Source: an uncultured Eubacteriales bacterium
Lineage (GTDB): Bacteria; Bacillota_A; Clostridia; Oscillospirales; Oscillospiraceae
DNA: 64,000 nt
Reading direction: 5' to 3'
NCBI GenBank assembly: GCA_900319835.1
Contig: ONPY01000009.1
Location: 1 to 64,000, forward strand
The position numbers and the translations under genes were made by a program. The notes below the pieces were generated by a model. That model saw only the letters and a program-made list of their open reading frames with translations, did not search any database and had not been told where the DNA came from. Positions 19,009-27,658 of the stretch are shown here, piece by piece. Position 1 is the first letter of the stretch. Every line of letters starts with the position of its first letter.

Positions 19009-20250
19009 ATGAAGTCCAACAACTTTTTCAAGAACAACTGGTTTATGCTGACCATGGTTTTGGGCATGGTCGCCGGCGCCATCACCGGCTGGCTGTGGCC
19101 GGGCGCCACCGCTCTGGAGCCTCTGGGCACCGTGTTCATCAACATGATGTTCTGCGTCGTGGTGCCGATGGTGTTCTTCTCCATCTCCAGCGCCGTGGCC
19201 AACATGGTTTCCGCGAAAAAGGCCGGCAAGGTCATGGGCACCACCGTGGTGACCTTCCTGTGCACCGCCGCCATCGCCGCGGTCATCATGTATGTGATCG
19301 TCCGCGTCATCAACATCGTCCCCGTCGGCTTTGAGGCCATCGAGACCGCCGAGCCCACGGAGGTCAGCGTCACCACCCTGATCATCAACTTCTTCACCAA
19401 GCCGGACTTCACCGAGCTCTTCTCCCGCCGGGCTATCCTGCCCCTGATTGTGGCGGCGATCCTCTTTGGCTTCGGCGTGCAGATGGCGGGCGGCAAGGAG
19501 ACCATGACCGCAAAGCTCCTTTCCGACGTCAACAACTGCCTGATGAAGACCATGCGCATCATCACCTTCTACGCGCCCATCGGCTTCTTCGGCTTCTTCG
19601 CCTCCCTGGTGGCCAATTTCGGCCCCTCCCTCATCGGCGCCTACGGCAAGACCGTCATTATCTACTATGTGGTGGCCTTTGTCTACATGTTCGTCTTCGC
19701 CCCCATCTACGCCAACTTCGGCGGCGGCAAGGGCGCGGCCAAGGTCATGTGGCGTCACCTGTTCCAGCCGGCGGCCGTCTCCTTCGGCACCTGCTCCTCC
19801 GTCGCCACCATCCCCACCAACATGGAGGCCTGCGAGGACACCGGCATCTCCAAGGACGTCTCCGAGATCGTCATTCCCCTGGGCGCCACGATGCACATGG
19901 ACGGCTCCGCCATGAGCGCCATCATCAAGGTCGCCTTCCTGTTCTCTCTCTTCGGCCAGGACTTCAACACCGGCCGCGCCATTCTGGCCATCATCGTGGC
20001 TGTGTTCTCCTCCGTTGCCATGTCCGGCATCCCCGGAGGCGGCGGCACCGGTGAGCTGGTACTCTGCTCCATCTTCTTCCCCGAGCAGATCGGTCTGGCC
20101 CTGCCCATCGCCTGGGCCCTGGGCGACCTGGTCGATCCTCCCGCCACCATGGTCAACGCCGCCATGGACTACGTCTCCACCTACATCGTCTCCAAGTACG
20201 TCGACGGCAAGGACTGGCTGCAGAAGAAGCTGGCTGCCAAGGCGGAATAA
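19009..20250 (+). CDS. Dicarboxylate/amino acid:cation symporter (DAACS family)
   Basis: 413 residues. Start at the ATG at 19009 behind AAAGGAG. Eight membrane segments plus the two re-entrant loops typical of GltP/GltPh: GTCSSVATIPTN (serine-rich HP1 tip), PLGATMHMDGSA (the NMDG-like cation site, here MHMDG) and SGIPGGGGTGE (HP2). It would import glutamate/aspartate, a dicarboxylate or a neutral amino acid together with Na+ or H+. MHMDG instead of INMDG and GGGG in HP2 suggest a variant specificity. A strong terminator follows. Confidence 0.92.
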   Translation: MKSNNFFKNNWFMLTMVLGMVAGAITGWLWPGATALEPLGTVFINMMFCVVVPMVFFSISSAVANMVSAKKAGKVMGTTVVTFLCTAAIAAVIMYVIVRVINIVPVGFEAIETAEPTEVSVTTLIINFFTKPDFTELFSRRAILPLIVAAILFGFGVQMAGGKETMTAKLLSDVNNCLMKTMRIITFYAPIGFFGFFASLVANFGPSLIGAYGKTVIIYYVVAFVYMFVFAPIYANFGGGKGAAKVMWRHLFQPAAVSFGTCSSVATIPTNMEACEDTGISKDVSEIVIPLGATMHMDGSAMSAIIKVAFLFSLFGQDFNTGRAILAIIVAVFSSVAMSGIPGGGGTGELVLCSIFFPEQIGLALPIAWALGDLVDPPATMVNAAMDYVSTYIVSKYVDGKDWLQKKLAAKAE

Positions 20251-20295
20251 AAACGATTCATCCCCCCATCCACACTCTCAACCATCCAACGCAGC

Positions 20296-20320
20296 AAGCC
20301 CGGGGCTCGGCCCCGGGCTT
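20296..20320 (+). terminator. Terminator after the symporter
   Basis: AAGCCCGGGGC, loop TCG, GCCCCGGGCTT, followed by a T-rich stretch GTCTGTGTTTTAT. Eleven perfect base pairs. Confidence 0.85.
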
Positions 20321-20448
20321 GTCTGTGTTTTATCTTGTGATCGAGGATACCCCCTCAATGTGTCACAGCGCAAAACGTAACGGTGTTGCAATGGTAATAG
20401 CGTCTCTTTTTTAGATTCACCGCATCTTCCAGAGATTTGTAAAAAGGC

Positions 20449-20477
20449 TTGCCTCTGTTTTTGAAGCGTGATAGAAT
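20449..20477 (+). promoter_or_regulatory. Promoter of the structured leader RNA
   Basis: TTGCCT (20449-20454), 17-base spacer, TAGAAT (20472-20477). The start site expected 6-8 bases downstream falls at 20484, exactly where the first stem of the structured RNA begins. Confidence 0.65.
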
Positions 20478-20483
20478 TAATTT

Positions 20484-20645
20484 GCCACGCAATCGAATAA
20501 AGGAACATATGCAGAGAATGTGTTTTGCCATCTGGTAAAAACGCATTCTCCACTTTGGCATTCTCTGTGTATGTTCAAAGATTGCGTGGCAGCAAACGGA
20601 GGTGTGTTTTTCGTGCGCAGTTCCGTTTGGGCTGCGCACTTTTTG
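20484..20645 (+). ncRNA. Switch-like structured leader or small RNA with intrinsic terminator
   Basis: GCCACGCAATC (20484-20494) pairs perfectly with GATTGCGTGGC (20580-20590). Inside, an 18-bp helix joins 20503-20520 to 20559-20576 (two G-U pairs). Within the 38-base apical loop, 20514-20526 can instead pair with 20538-20550 (GAGAATG with CATTCTC, then GTTTT with AAAAC). CATTCTC is present twice (20544-20550, 20559-20565), so the two helices exclude one another. A terminator follows: GTGCGCAG (20613-20620), CTGCGCAC (20632-20639), then TTTTTG. Its loop TCCGTTTG (20622-20629) is complementary to CAAACGGA (20593-20600). The ribosome binding site of the zinc-ribbon gene starts ~10 bases later. 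It may be a riboswitch-like attenuator or an independent ~160-base RNA. I could not match it to a known riboswitch class or to 6S RNA. Confidence 0.6.
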
Positions 20646-20670
20646 TTTTGTAAAAAGGAGGGAGAAAGCA

Positions 20671-21192
20671 GTGGAAAGTGGGAATCAAAGTGCTGCTTTA
20701 GTTCCAGCAATCTGCAGTCAGTGTGGTGCAAAGGTCTCAGTAGATCCAACCAAGGAAGCCGCTGTGTGTGAGTATTGTGGCACTCCGTTTATCGTGGAAA
20801 AAGCCATTAACAAATATAGTACGTATAATCAGGCAATCCACATTGTGGATAATAGCACGTTAAATGTGCGCTACGGGAAAAAGGGCGTTGTGGAATCTGC
20901 GTTTGACCATTTGGACAATAAGTATGGCCAGAAATACGACTATAAATTGACCTCCATGATGATAAAAGAAGAAGCTGCGCGTAGAAAAATGGAGTATAAA
21001 GAGCGGCAAAAACAGCAAAGCAGGGAGACTTGGGCAAAAATAGGAAAGGTTTTTTTGTGGTTAAATTTTTTCCCCGTCATGCTGACCTATTTCGTCATTA
21101 ATACGAATCAACTCAGCAGGACAGCAAAAACTGTTATTCTATCTGTTTTCTGGGCGGGTCTACTGTTGATGTTTCTTTTAACCCATAGGTAA
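20671..21192 (+). CDS. Zinc-ribbon membrane protein
   Basis: 173 residues from the GTG at 20671, which has AAAGGAGGG 8 bases upstream; an ATG further up would put coding sequence through the terminator. Residues 15-36 form a zinc ribbon (CSQC...CEYC), followed by an amphipathic basic region (RRKMEYKERQKQQSRETW) and two C-terminal hydrophobic segments. The ribbon should face the cytoplasm. Function is unknown. It is AT-richer than its neighbours and shares the module with the structured leader and the secreted protein that follows 55 bases later. Confidence 0.8.
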   Translation: MESGNQSAALVPAICSQCGAKVSVDPTKEAAVCEYCGTPFIVEKAINKYSTYNQAIHIVDNSTLNVRYGKKGVVESAFDHLDNKYGQKYDYKLTSMMIKEEAARRKMEYKERQKQQSRETWAKIGKVFLWLNFFPVMLTYFVINTNQLSRTAKTVILSVFWAGLLLMFLLTHR

Positions 21193-21247
21193 ACTCAAAG
21201 TCTTGCCCGATAAGTGAAATAAAAAAACAGGGGAGGAAGAGAACTGA

Positions 21248-22702
21248 ATGAAAAAAACAGTTTTTACAATAGTTGTTGTTCTTCTTATATTGTTTCCGGT
21301 TTGGTCTATTACTGCTCACGCTGATGGCGACTGGAGCGAAAAGCCGATCATCACACATGTATATGAATATGACAAGGGTAAAATTGCATTGGAATGGAAA
21401 GGAAACTCTGTTTTATACCAGATCAATGTGGATGGGAAAACGTTGGCTACAGTGAATATTGAGCATACCGTCATTGATCTAAAAAACGGCCTGCATCAAA
21501 TTGCTATCATTCCTATCCAGTATCAATCAAAAAACAAGGATACTAGCCTTGAGCTTGAGCTCAAGGGAGGTATCAAAGGTGTGGAAAGTGGAGTCTCTGG
21601 GAACATAGATCTTGGCGCGTTTGGAATTGACCCGCAGGAACTGTTTCAGGGAACCTCCTCCGACGTATATAAGATACGATACACGGCTGACCCCTTTTTC
21701 AGCGCGGTGCCGCAAGTCGTTGGCGCATATACGGATTTTAACGATTGTGTTTATCTCAGTTTTACTGATAAGTATGATTCTGACTCTTATGCTATAACGA
21801 TCAAGAGTGGAAAAGACATCAACTATATTGAATTTAAGGCAGAAGATAAGGATGCAGCAGCGTTTATTACAAAAGAGAACTCATCGGTTACAATCACTTT
21901 GAATCAAGAATACTTAAAATTACACAGATGCCTTGTCCCAGAGTTGGACCAAAAATATGGATTCTCTGTAATCCTGCAAAAGTACCCTGAAAATGATGTG
22001 GACGGTACAAAGGAGCATGCCGTCATATTGGAATCCAAGGAGAGCAAAACATTTGAGTACACGCCCTATGCGGCGTGGAAGAACCCACCTGAAATCACTT
22101 ATGCATCACAAACCGCCGACGGAGAGGTAACGCTACAGTGGGATCATAATACCAATGGCCTTGAATGCGAATACAGCGTAGTAGAACTAGGCAAACAGCT
22201 TGGCATAAAAACAAAAGAGACAAAACTTGGGAAAACATCAAAGCGTGAATTTGTGGTAAAAGATTTGATGACTGGCAAACATGTGTTTGCAGTTTATCCG
22301 ATCTATAATAATAATCAGGGGATTTCCTCTGCGTCCGTTGGATTAGAGGTGATGAACAGTTGGGTCGTTGCACCAACGCTATATTGTGAGACCAAACAAG
22401 ATAATAAAGTGCTTATGAAATGGACTTCTCCAAATGGCGTAGAAAGCTACCATCTGACGGTGTCGGTTGGCAGCGGCTCCCTTCTGAGATTTGTCAATTT
22501 AGATTATAAAAAGTATAAGGAACTCGACATACAGGCGAAACCGGGAAATATGGAGTATACATTCTCCTTTAATGATATCAATATTGACGCCGGCAACGAG
22601 GTCAAATTGAAGTTTGAGCTTGTTGGTATAAGACATGCGGCAAATGGAGACGAACAAAGGTCGGCAGTAACCACACAAACATTCATCGTAAAGAAACAAT
22701 AG
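21248..22702 (+). CDS. Secreted beta-sandwich (Fn3-like) protein
   Basis: 484 residues with a Sec signal peptide (KKTVFTIVVVLLILFPVWSI, cleavage expected after AHA). The mature part is made of beta-rich units with recurring patterns such as GKIALEWKGNSVLYQINVDG, TADGEVTLQWDHNTNGLECE and NKVLMKWTSPNGVESYHLTV, which look like divergent fibronectin type III domains. No cell-wall anchor, catalytic motif or membrane helix follows. It may bind surface or envelope partners. The ATG has GGGGAGGAAGAGAACTGA upstream. Same AT-rich module as the zinc-ribbon gene. Confidence 0.75.
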   Translation: MKKTVFTIVVVLLILFPVWSITAHADGDWSEKPIITHVYEYDKGKIALEWKGNSVLYQINVDGKTLATVNIEHTVIDLKNGLHQIAIIPIQYQSKNKDTSLELELKGGIKGVESGVSGNIDLGAFGIDPQELFQGTSSDVYKIRYTADPFFSAVPQVVGAYTDFNDCVYLSFTDKYDSDSYAITIKSGKDINYIEFKAEDKDAAAFITKENSSVTITLNQEYLKLHRCLVPELDQKYGFSVILQKYPENDVDGTKEHAVILESKESKTFEYTPYAAWKNPPEITYASQTADGEVTLQWDHNTNGLECEYSVVELGKQLGIKTKETKLGKTSKREFVVKDLMTGKHVFAVYPIYNNNQGISSASVGLEVMNSWVVAPTLYCETKQDNKVLMKWTSPNGVESYHLTVSVGSGSLLRFVNLDYKKYKELDIQAKPGNMEYTFSFNDINIDAGNEVKLKFELVGIRHAANGDEQRSAVTTQTFIVKKQ

Positions 22703-23370
22703 ATGTTCCCAGCAATAATATGCTTCCTTTCTGCCGGATGCTTCCGCTGTCATCCCGAGCGTAGCCGAGGGATCTCAAAAGCCGGACACAGTGCAATCTC
22801 CGGGGCTTGAGATCCTTCGACTCGCCCTGCGGGCTCGCTCAGGATGACACGACTGGCGCGGTGTACAGCGGGTGCAATCTCGGGCCGCCGAGGCGTCGGC
22901 CCCTACGGAGCAATCTTGGGTTTTCACCGTAGGGGAGACCCTTGAGCCTCCCGCAAACCGCGTGTTCTCTCTTGCCTCTCCCTCTGGGAGAGGTGCCCCG
23001 GTGCGCACACTGGGGCGGAGAGGGCCTGGACGCAAAAGCCTCCCTTTGGATAAAGGGAGGTGCCCCGAAGGGGCGGAGGGATCGAAAAGCAAAGGACCTA
23101 TCGATCCCCCACCGCCTTCGGCGGAGCCCCCTTTACGAAAGGGGGCCTTTGAGACTGTGGGCGCCGATATCCTTCATGACGAGATTCCTTCCGCAAATGC
23201 CTCCCCTGAAAGGGCATTGCGCCCTTTACGGGTGGAGGTGCCCGCAGGGCGGAGGGGTTTGGCCGAACAGGGAGCGCACAGGCGGAGGACAAACCCCTCA
23301 GTCCGGCCCACGGCCCGACAGCTCTCTTTTCAGGGGCGCCAAGGGACAAGCACACCCCAAACACACGCAG
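22703..23370. repeat. Repeat-filled intergenic region (about 670 bases)
   Basis: Convergent gap between the secreted-protein gene and rny, made almost entirely of short dyad repeats. A pair TCATCCCGAGCG...GGGATCTCA (about 22752-22779) and GAGATCCTTCGACTCG...CAGGATGACA (about 22808-22848); CCCCTACGG/CCGTAGGGG (22899-22937); CTCTCCCTCTGGGAGAG (22976-22992); CTCCCTTTGG/AAAGGGAG (23041-23060); and CCGCCTTCGGCGG (23112-23124) with CCCCCTTTACGAAAGGGGG. I see no gene in it; open frames on both strands are products of the repeats. Confidence 0.75.
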
Positions 23371-23400
23371 AAAACCGCCGCAGACTCTCGTCTGCGGCGG
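23371..23400 (-). terminator. Terminator after rny
   Basis: On the minus strand CCGCCGCAGAC, loop GAGA, GTCTGCGGCGG, then TTTTCTG. Eleven perfect pairs. Confidence 0.85.
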
Positions 23401-23415
23401 TCGCGGTTTTGCTGT

Positions 23416-24957
23416 TTACTTGGCGTAGTCGACGGCCTTGGTTTCGCGCAGCAGGTGTACCTTGATCTGACCGGGGTAGGTGAGCTCCTCCTCGATTTTC
23501 TTGGCGATATCCCGGGCGAGCAGGACCATCTGGTCCTCGCTGACCTCCTCGGGCTTGACCATGATGCGGATCTCGCGGCCGGCCTGGATGGCGTAGGAGC
23601 TGGCGATACCGGGGAAGCTCTTGGAGACCTCCTCCAGCTTTTCCAGCCTCTTGACGTAGTTCTCGATATTCTCGCGGCGTGCGCCGGGGCGCGCGGCGGA
23701 GATGGCGTCGGCCGCCTGGATGAGACAGGCCTCGATGCTGTGGGGCTCCACGTCGCCGTGGTGGGCCTCGATGCAGTGGATGACGGCCTCGGACTCCTTG
23801 TACTTGCGGCAGATGTCCACGCCGATGGTGACATGGCTTCCCTCGACCTCGTGGTCAATGGACTTGCCGATGTCGTGCAGCAGGCCCGCGCGCTTGGCGA
23901 TGTTCACGTCGGCGCCGAGCTCGGCTGCCATCAGGCCCGCCACATGGCTGACCTCGATGGAGTGGTTCAGCACGTTCTGGCCGTAGCTGGTGCGGTACTT
24001 CATGCGGCCGAGGAGCTTGATGATCTCCGGGTGCAGGCCGTGGATGTTGGTCTCGAACACAGCGCGCTCGCCCTCGGCCTTGATGGTGGCGTTGACCTCC
24101 TTCTGGGCCTTGGCGACCATCTCCTCGATTCTCGCGGGGTGGATGCGGCCATCCTGGATCAGCTTCTCCAGGGCCAGGCGCGCGACCTCACGCCGCACGG
24201 GGTCGAAGGAGGAGACCGTGATGGCCTCGGGGGTGTCGTCGATAATCAGGTCGCAGCCCGTCAGCGTCTCGATGCTGCGGATGTTGCGGCCCTCGCGGCC
24301 GATGATGCGGCCCTTCATCTCGTCGTTGGGGAGTGGGACGACGGAGACGGTGATCTCGCTGGCGTGGTCGGCGGCGCAGCGCTGGATGGCGGTGGCGATG
24401 ATCTCTCTGGCGCGATCATCGGCCTCCTCCTTGGCCTGGGCCTCGACCTCCTTGACCTTGACGGCCATCTCGTGGGTGACCTCGTCGCGGACGTTGGCGA
24501 TCAGGTAGGCCTTGGCCTCTTCAACCGAGAAGCCGGAGATCTTTTCCAGCATCTCCAGCTGGCTCTTCTTGACGAGCAGGACCTCCTGCTGCTGGGCCTC
24601 GACCGCGGCGATCTTGTTGGCCAGGGTCTCGTTCTTCTTCTCGGCGGAGTCGATCTTCCGGTCCAGGTTCTCCTCCTTCTGCTGAAGGCGGCGCTCCTGC
24701 TTGGACAGCTCGGCTCTGCGCTCCTTTACCTCCCGCTCGTACTCGGAGCGGTTTTTGTGTATTTCTTCCTTTGCCTCAACGAGAGCTTCCCGTTTCTTGC
24801 TCTCTGCACTTTTGATCGCTTCGTTTATGATACGCTTGGCCTCTTCCTCGGCGCTTGCGATCTCCCGCTCCGCAACTCTCTTGCGGTAGACGATTCCGAG
24901 CGCAAAGCCCACAACGGCCAAAACGAGCGCTAAAACAACAGCCAGTACAATTGGCAT
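23416..24957 (-). CDS. rny: Ribonuclease Y
   Basis: 513 residues from the ATG at 24957, which has GGAGGTG 12 bases upstream; an ATG 21 bases earlier lacks a good site. RNase Y is a membrane-bound endoribonuclease that starts mRNA decay in Firmicutes. Domains in order: N-terminal membrane helix ([19 protein letters not shown]), long coiled coil to about residue 200, KH domain with [15 protein letters not shown] domain with the metal-binding [18 protein letters not shown], and a C-terminal domain ending [15 protein letters not shown]. It fits functionally with RicT elsewhere in the window, a known RNase Y specificity factor. Confidence 0.97.
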   Translation of the reverse strand: MPIVLAVVLALVLAVVGFALGIVYRKRVAEREIASAEEEAKRIINEAIKSAESKKREALVEAKEEIHKNRSEYEREVKERRAELSKQERRLQQKEENLDRKIDSAEKKNETLANKIAAVEAQQQEVLLVKKSQLEMLEKISGFSVEEAKAYLIANVRDEVTHEMAVKVKEVEAQAKEEADDRAREIIATAIQRCAADHASEITVSVVPLPNDEMKGRIIGREGRNIRSIETLTGCDLIIDDTPEAITVSSFDPVRREVARLALEKLIQDGRIHPARIEEMVAKAQKEVNATIKAEGERAVFETNIHGLHPEIIKLLGRMKYRTSYGQNVLNHSIEVSHVAGLMAAELGADVNIAKRAGLLHDIGKSIDHEVEGSHVTIGVDICRKYKESEAVIHCIEAHHGDVEPHSIEACLIQAADAISAARPGARRENIENYVKRLEKLEEVSKSFPGIASSYAIQAGREIRIMVKPEEVSEDQMVLLARDIAKKIEEELTYPGQIKVHLLRETKAVDYAK

Positions 24958-25115
24958 AGTCAGTAAACACACCTCCATTCTTTCAGAATTTCGCGGTGGG
25001 TTTAACTTTTAGATATAAAAAATCTAAAGCAAGACAGGCCATAAAACGAACCCGTCGGAATTGAAAAGCAATATCCGCGGAGGGCTCCCCTGCCCGCCGC
25101 AATATTAACTAACTT

Positions 25116-25144
25116 ATTTTACCGTCTTGATGTTATTATGTCAA
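25116..25144 (-). promoter_or_regulatory. Promoter of rny
   Basis: On the minus strand perfect TTGACA (25139-25144), 17-base spacer, TAAAAT (25116-25121). The leader to the rny ATG would be about 150 bases. The same intergenic region has TATAAT on the other strand near 25157 for the divergent gene, without a convincing -35. Confidence 0.7.
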
Positions 25145-25289
25145 GTGATCGACCGGTATAATTTTTCAAAAAAACGGAAGATATTCCCGTGAAATCTGCC
25201 GGAAGGCCGTCTTCCCATCCGCCGCTTTTCCCGGTTCACAGACGGAAAAAGTTGTGGTATACTGCACGGGCAAGGAGATGAATACCGAT

Positions 25290-26081
25290 ATGGAACTGAG
25301 CAATCGTGAGATTTTGGAGTGGATGTGCGCCGTGGAGCGCGAGGCGGGCGAGCTGCTGCTGCACGCCCAGGGCGTGCTGGCCGAGTGTAAGACCGGCCAC
25401 CGGGATGTGGTGACCCAGTACGACCGCCGGGTGCAGGAGCTGCTGATCAGCCGCTTTACCGAGCTGCTGCCCGACGCCCGCTTTTTCTGCGAGGAGAACG
25501 ACCGGCACGACGATCTGCACGCCGCGCACGTCTTTATCATCGATCCCATCGACGGCACCATGAACTTTGTCCGGGGCTTCAACCACAGCTGCATCTCCGC
25601 AGCCTTCATGCGAAACGGCACGGTCTGCGCCGCCGCGGTTTACAACCCCTATGTCAACGAGCTGTTCAGCGCCGTCCTCGGGGAGGGCGCCCGGCTCAAC
25701 GGCCGGCCCATCCGCGTCGCCGACACGCCGCTGTCGGAGTCCGTGGTCTGCGTGGGCACCTCGCCCTACGACACCAGTCTCGCGGACAGGACCTTCGCGC
25801 TGATCAAGGCCGCGTATCTGGAGGGTCTGGACATCCGGCGGCAGGGCTCGGCGGAGCTGGATCTCTGCTCTGTGGCGGCTGGCCGCGCCGGGCTGTACTT
25901 TGAGCTGGGCCTCTCCCTCTGGGACTACGCGGCGGGCATGCTGATCGTGCAGGAGGCGGGCGGCGTCGCGCTCACCATGGAGGGCGCCCCCCTGCCGCTG
26001 GGACCCGAAAAGTCCCCCCTGATCGCAGGCGGAAGACAGGCGCTGGAGGAGTTTCTGGCTCTGGCAAAGGAGATCAACTAA
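25290..26081 (+). CDS. Inositol monophosphatase family protein
   Basis: 263 residues from the ATG at 25290 (MELSNREILEWMCAVEREAG); AAGGAG lies 12 bases upstream and directly abuts the earlier ATG at 25278, which is therefore less likely. Mg-dependent phosphatase fold with the family motifs: FFCEENDRH (metal-binding Glu), IIDPIDGTMNFVRG (DPIDGTxNF) and C-terminal LSLWDYAAGMLIVQEAGG (WDxAAG). It may hydrolyse inositol phosphates, a sugar phosphate or 3'-phosphoadenosine phosphate; the subfamily cannot be read from the sequence. Confidence 0.92.
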   Translation: MELSNREILEWMCAVEREAGELLLHAQGVLAECKTGHRDVVTQYDRRVQELLISRFTELLPDARFFCEENDRHDDLHAAHVFIIDPIDGTMNFVRGFNHSCISAAFMRNGTVCAAAVYNPYVNELFSAVLGEGARLNGRPIRVADTPLSESVVCVGTSPYDTSLADRTFALIKAAYLEGLDIRRQGSAELDLCSVAAGRAGLYFELGLSLWDYAAGMLIVQEAGGVALTMEGAPLPLGPEKSPLIAGGRQALEEFLALAKEIN

Positions 26082-26155
26082 ACGGGAAAAGTCTTTCAAC
26101 AAGGTGTTTTCCAAAAGGAAGTCGTTTTGAAAAGCATCACCAGATAAAAACACAA

Positions 26156-26185
26156 AAGCAGGCGGGACTGTAGTCCTGCCTGCTT
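26156..26185 (+). terminator. Terminator after the IMPase gene
   Basis: AAGCAGGCGGGAC, loop of 4, GTCCTGCCTGCTT, one G-T wobble, followed by GAGCTTTTAG. Confidence 0.65.
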
Positions 26186-26204
26186 GAGCTTTTAGACAAA
26201 CCAC

Positions 26205-26310
26205 TGTGTGTCATTTCGAGCGAAGCGGAGTCGAGAAATCTGAAAGGCCGCTCATTGTGCAGACGTCAATAGTTGAGATCCCTCGGCTCCGCTCGGGATG
26301 ACAAACGTCT
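26205..26310. repeat. Paired dispersed repeat (TCATTTCGAGCG / GGGATGACA units)
   Basis: TCATTTCGAGCGAAGCGGAG...AGAAATCT is followed ~40 bases on by the inverted unit TGAGATCCCTCGG...CTCGGGATGACA. The same paired design recurs at 22752-22848 and 59710-59817 with different unit combinations, so these are mosaic REP/BIME-like elements in intergenic space. Confidence 0.7.
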
Positions 26311-26442
26311 TTCGACTTTTGTGCCTTTGTCTGCCCATGAAAACAGGCGTGACCGCTGTCACGCCTGGTTTGTTGTCCTATTTCTGGTTTTGAAATACAC
26401 GAGTCAATACACGGCACAGCAAAAATCAACGCGCCACGACGG

Positions 26443-26976
26443 TTACTTCTGCTCGATATATTTCAAATGATCCTTTTCGAGCATTTGGGCCTGCATCTGA
26501 GGGAGAACCGACAGGAGATACTTATACGTTTTTTCGCTAAAAGCCACTTTCATACGGGTATCAGAGGGGGACCATCGATTGATACTGTATCTGTAGGCTT
26601 CATCAAACGGTTCAATCGAAAGAAAAATATAAAAACGTGTCGTACCAAATGCGCTCTGCTGCAAGTTCATAAACGCATGACGATATGAACCGATCCCACA
26701 CCCCCGACATTTGTCATATGGGAGGGAATACTTCTCTTGAAAAAGAACAGAGACGTTCACATCGTTATCTGAAAAGACGCCCCATGTATAGAGCTGATTT
26801 CTCTTCTTCCAAATGAAGCTTGCCCACAGAATGCTGCAACACAGACACAAAACGGCGATAAAAACAGTTGCCGCGCTGCCTTCCGGCGGCAACACCAGGG
26901 CTCCAAAAAGAATCGGAAAAAGGACAAAACAGGGAGCAACGACAGCGGCAAAGCCTGAGCCGAGATATCGCGTCAT
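26443..26976 (-). CDS. Two-helix membrane protein of unknown function
   Basis: 177 residues from the ATG at 26976, with GAAGGAGGCGCC upstream. Residues 8-30 (GFAAVVAPCFVLFPILFGAL) and about 36-56 are membrane segments. The remainder is soluble with FSDNDVNVSVLFQEKYSLPY, a CRGCGIG motif and a C-terminal helical part. CxxC could bind metal or form a disulfide. It follows folT by 29 bases on the same strand, so the two are likely cotranscribed, but a role in folate uptake is not established. Confidence 0.7.
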   Translation of the reverse strand: MTRYLGSGFAAVVAPCFVLFPILFGALVLPPEGSAATVFIAVLCLCCSILWASFIWKKRNQLYTWGVFSDNDVNVSVLFQEKYSLPYDKCRGCGIGSYRHAFMNLQQSAFGTTRFYIFLSIEPFDEAYRYSINRWSPSDTRMKVAFSEKTYKYLLSVLPQMQAQMLEKDHLKYIEQK

Positions 26977-27005
26977 CTTCCGGCGCCTCCTTCGGGAAGT
27001 CTTTT

Positions 27006-27515
27006 TTATCGTCCGGCGTCGTCCAGGATCTTCCGGATAAAGCCGGAACGGGTCAGCCACAGCAGCACCAGCGCCTGCATCGGCAGCATCACCGCCAACT
27101 GCACCGCCCGGGCCGCCAGCATCACCCGGAAAGGATTTCCCGTGATCAGACAGATCATCCAGGTGTTGGCAAGATAAGACACCAGCAGCGTGTTCAGCGC
27201 CGCGGCCAGCACCGGGCGCACCGAGCGGTCCCCTTTTTTCAGCAGCAGGCCAAAGATCAGTCCCGTGCAGGCCGCCGTCAGCGTAAAGCCCGGGAAGTAA
27301 GCCCCCGTGGGGAAGAGCAGGGAGCCCAGCAGATCGCCCAGGGCCGCCGTCAGCGACGCCCACCACGGGCCGTAGAGCAGGGCGCATAGAGCCACAGCGG
27401 CAAAGCCCAGACCGATTTTCATGACGTTGGTGTTGATGGCGAGCAGTCTTGTCAAAATCACATCCGCCGTGATCAGCAGCGCCGAAACGGCGAGCTTTTT
27501 GGTTTTTCCGCCCAT
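27006..27515 (-). CDS. folT: Folate ECF transporter S component
   Basis: 169 residues from the ATG at 27515 behind GGGAGG; a GTG three codons earlier has no better site. Six membrane segments. The segment LTRLLAINTNVMKIGLGFAA and GPWWASLTAALGDLLGSLLFPTGAY (split over two helices) match FolT, the high-affinity substrate subunit that docks on the shared EcfA-A'-T module (not in this window). I looked for a tetrahydrofolate riboswitch upstream and did not find one. Confidence 0.9.
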   Translation of the reverse strand: MGGKTKKLAVSALLITADVILTRLLAINTNVMKIGLGFAAVALCALLYGPWWASLTAALGDLLGSLLFPTGAYFPGFTLTAACTGLIFGLLLKKGDRSVRPVLAAALNTLLVSYLANTWMICLITGNPFRVMLAARAVQLAVMLPMQALVLLWLTRSGFIRKILDDAGR

Positions 27516-27548
27516 GTGCGGCACCTCCCTCCCTGTGGTCGTTGTATG

Positions 27549-27577
27549 ATTATACCGCAGCCGGGCTTTACGCGCAA
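27549..27577 (-). promoter_or_regulatory. Promoter candidate of folT
   Basis: On the minus strand TTGCGC (27572-27577), 17-base spacer, perfect TATAAT (27549-27554). The -35 is poor (3 of 6). Confidence 0.4.
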
Positions 27578-27596
27578 GTGTGGACTTGGCTTTGCC

Positions 27597-27626
27597 GTAT
27601 CAAATTTCCCACGGCGGGAAATACTA
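27597..27626 (+). promoter_or_regulatory. Forespore (sigma-F/G type) promoter candidate for sigG
   Basis: GTATC (27597-27601), 15-base spacer, GGAAATACTA (27617-27626). The latter fits the sigma-F -10 pattern GGNNANAHTR at every position, as recalled from B. subtilis. sigG is classically transcribed by sigma-F and then by SigG itself. Confidence 0.5.
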
Positions 27627-27658
27627 ACACCACTCTCTGAAAAGGAGTGGTGTATTTC

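Noticed and set aside
20484..20645. 6S RNA
   Set aside because: Length and a nearby terminator would fit, but the stems are continuous without the large central bubble that mimics an open promoter.
22872..24933. Plus-strand frame of 663 codons starting in the repeat region
   Set aside because: Begins in repeats and continues antisense to rny; low-complexity translation, no ribosome binding site.
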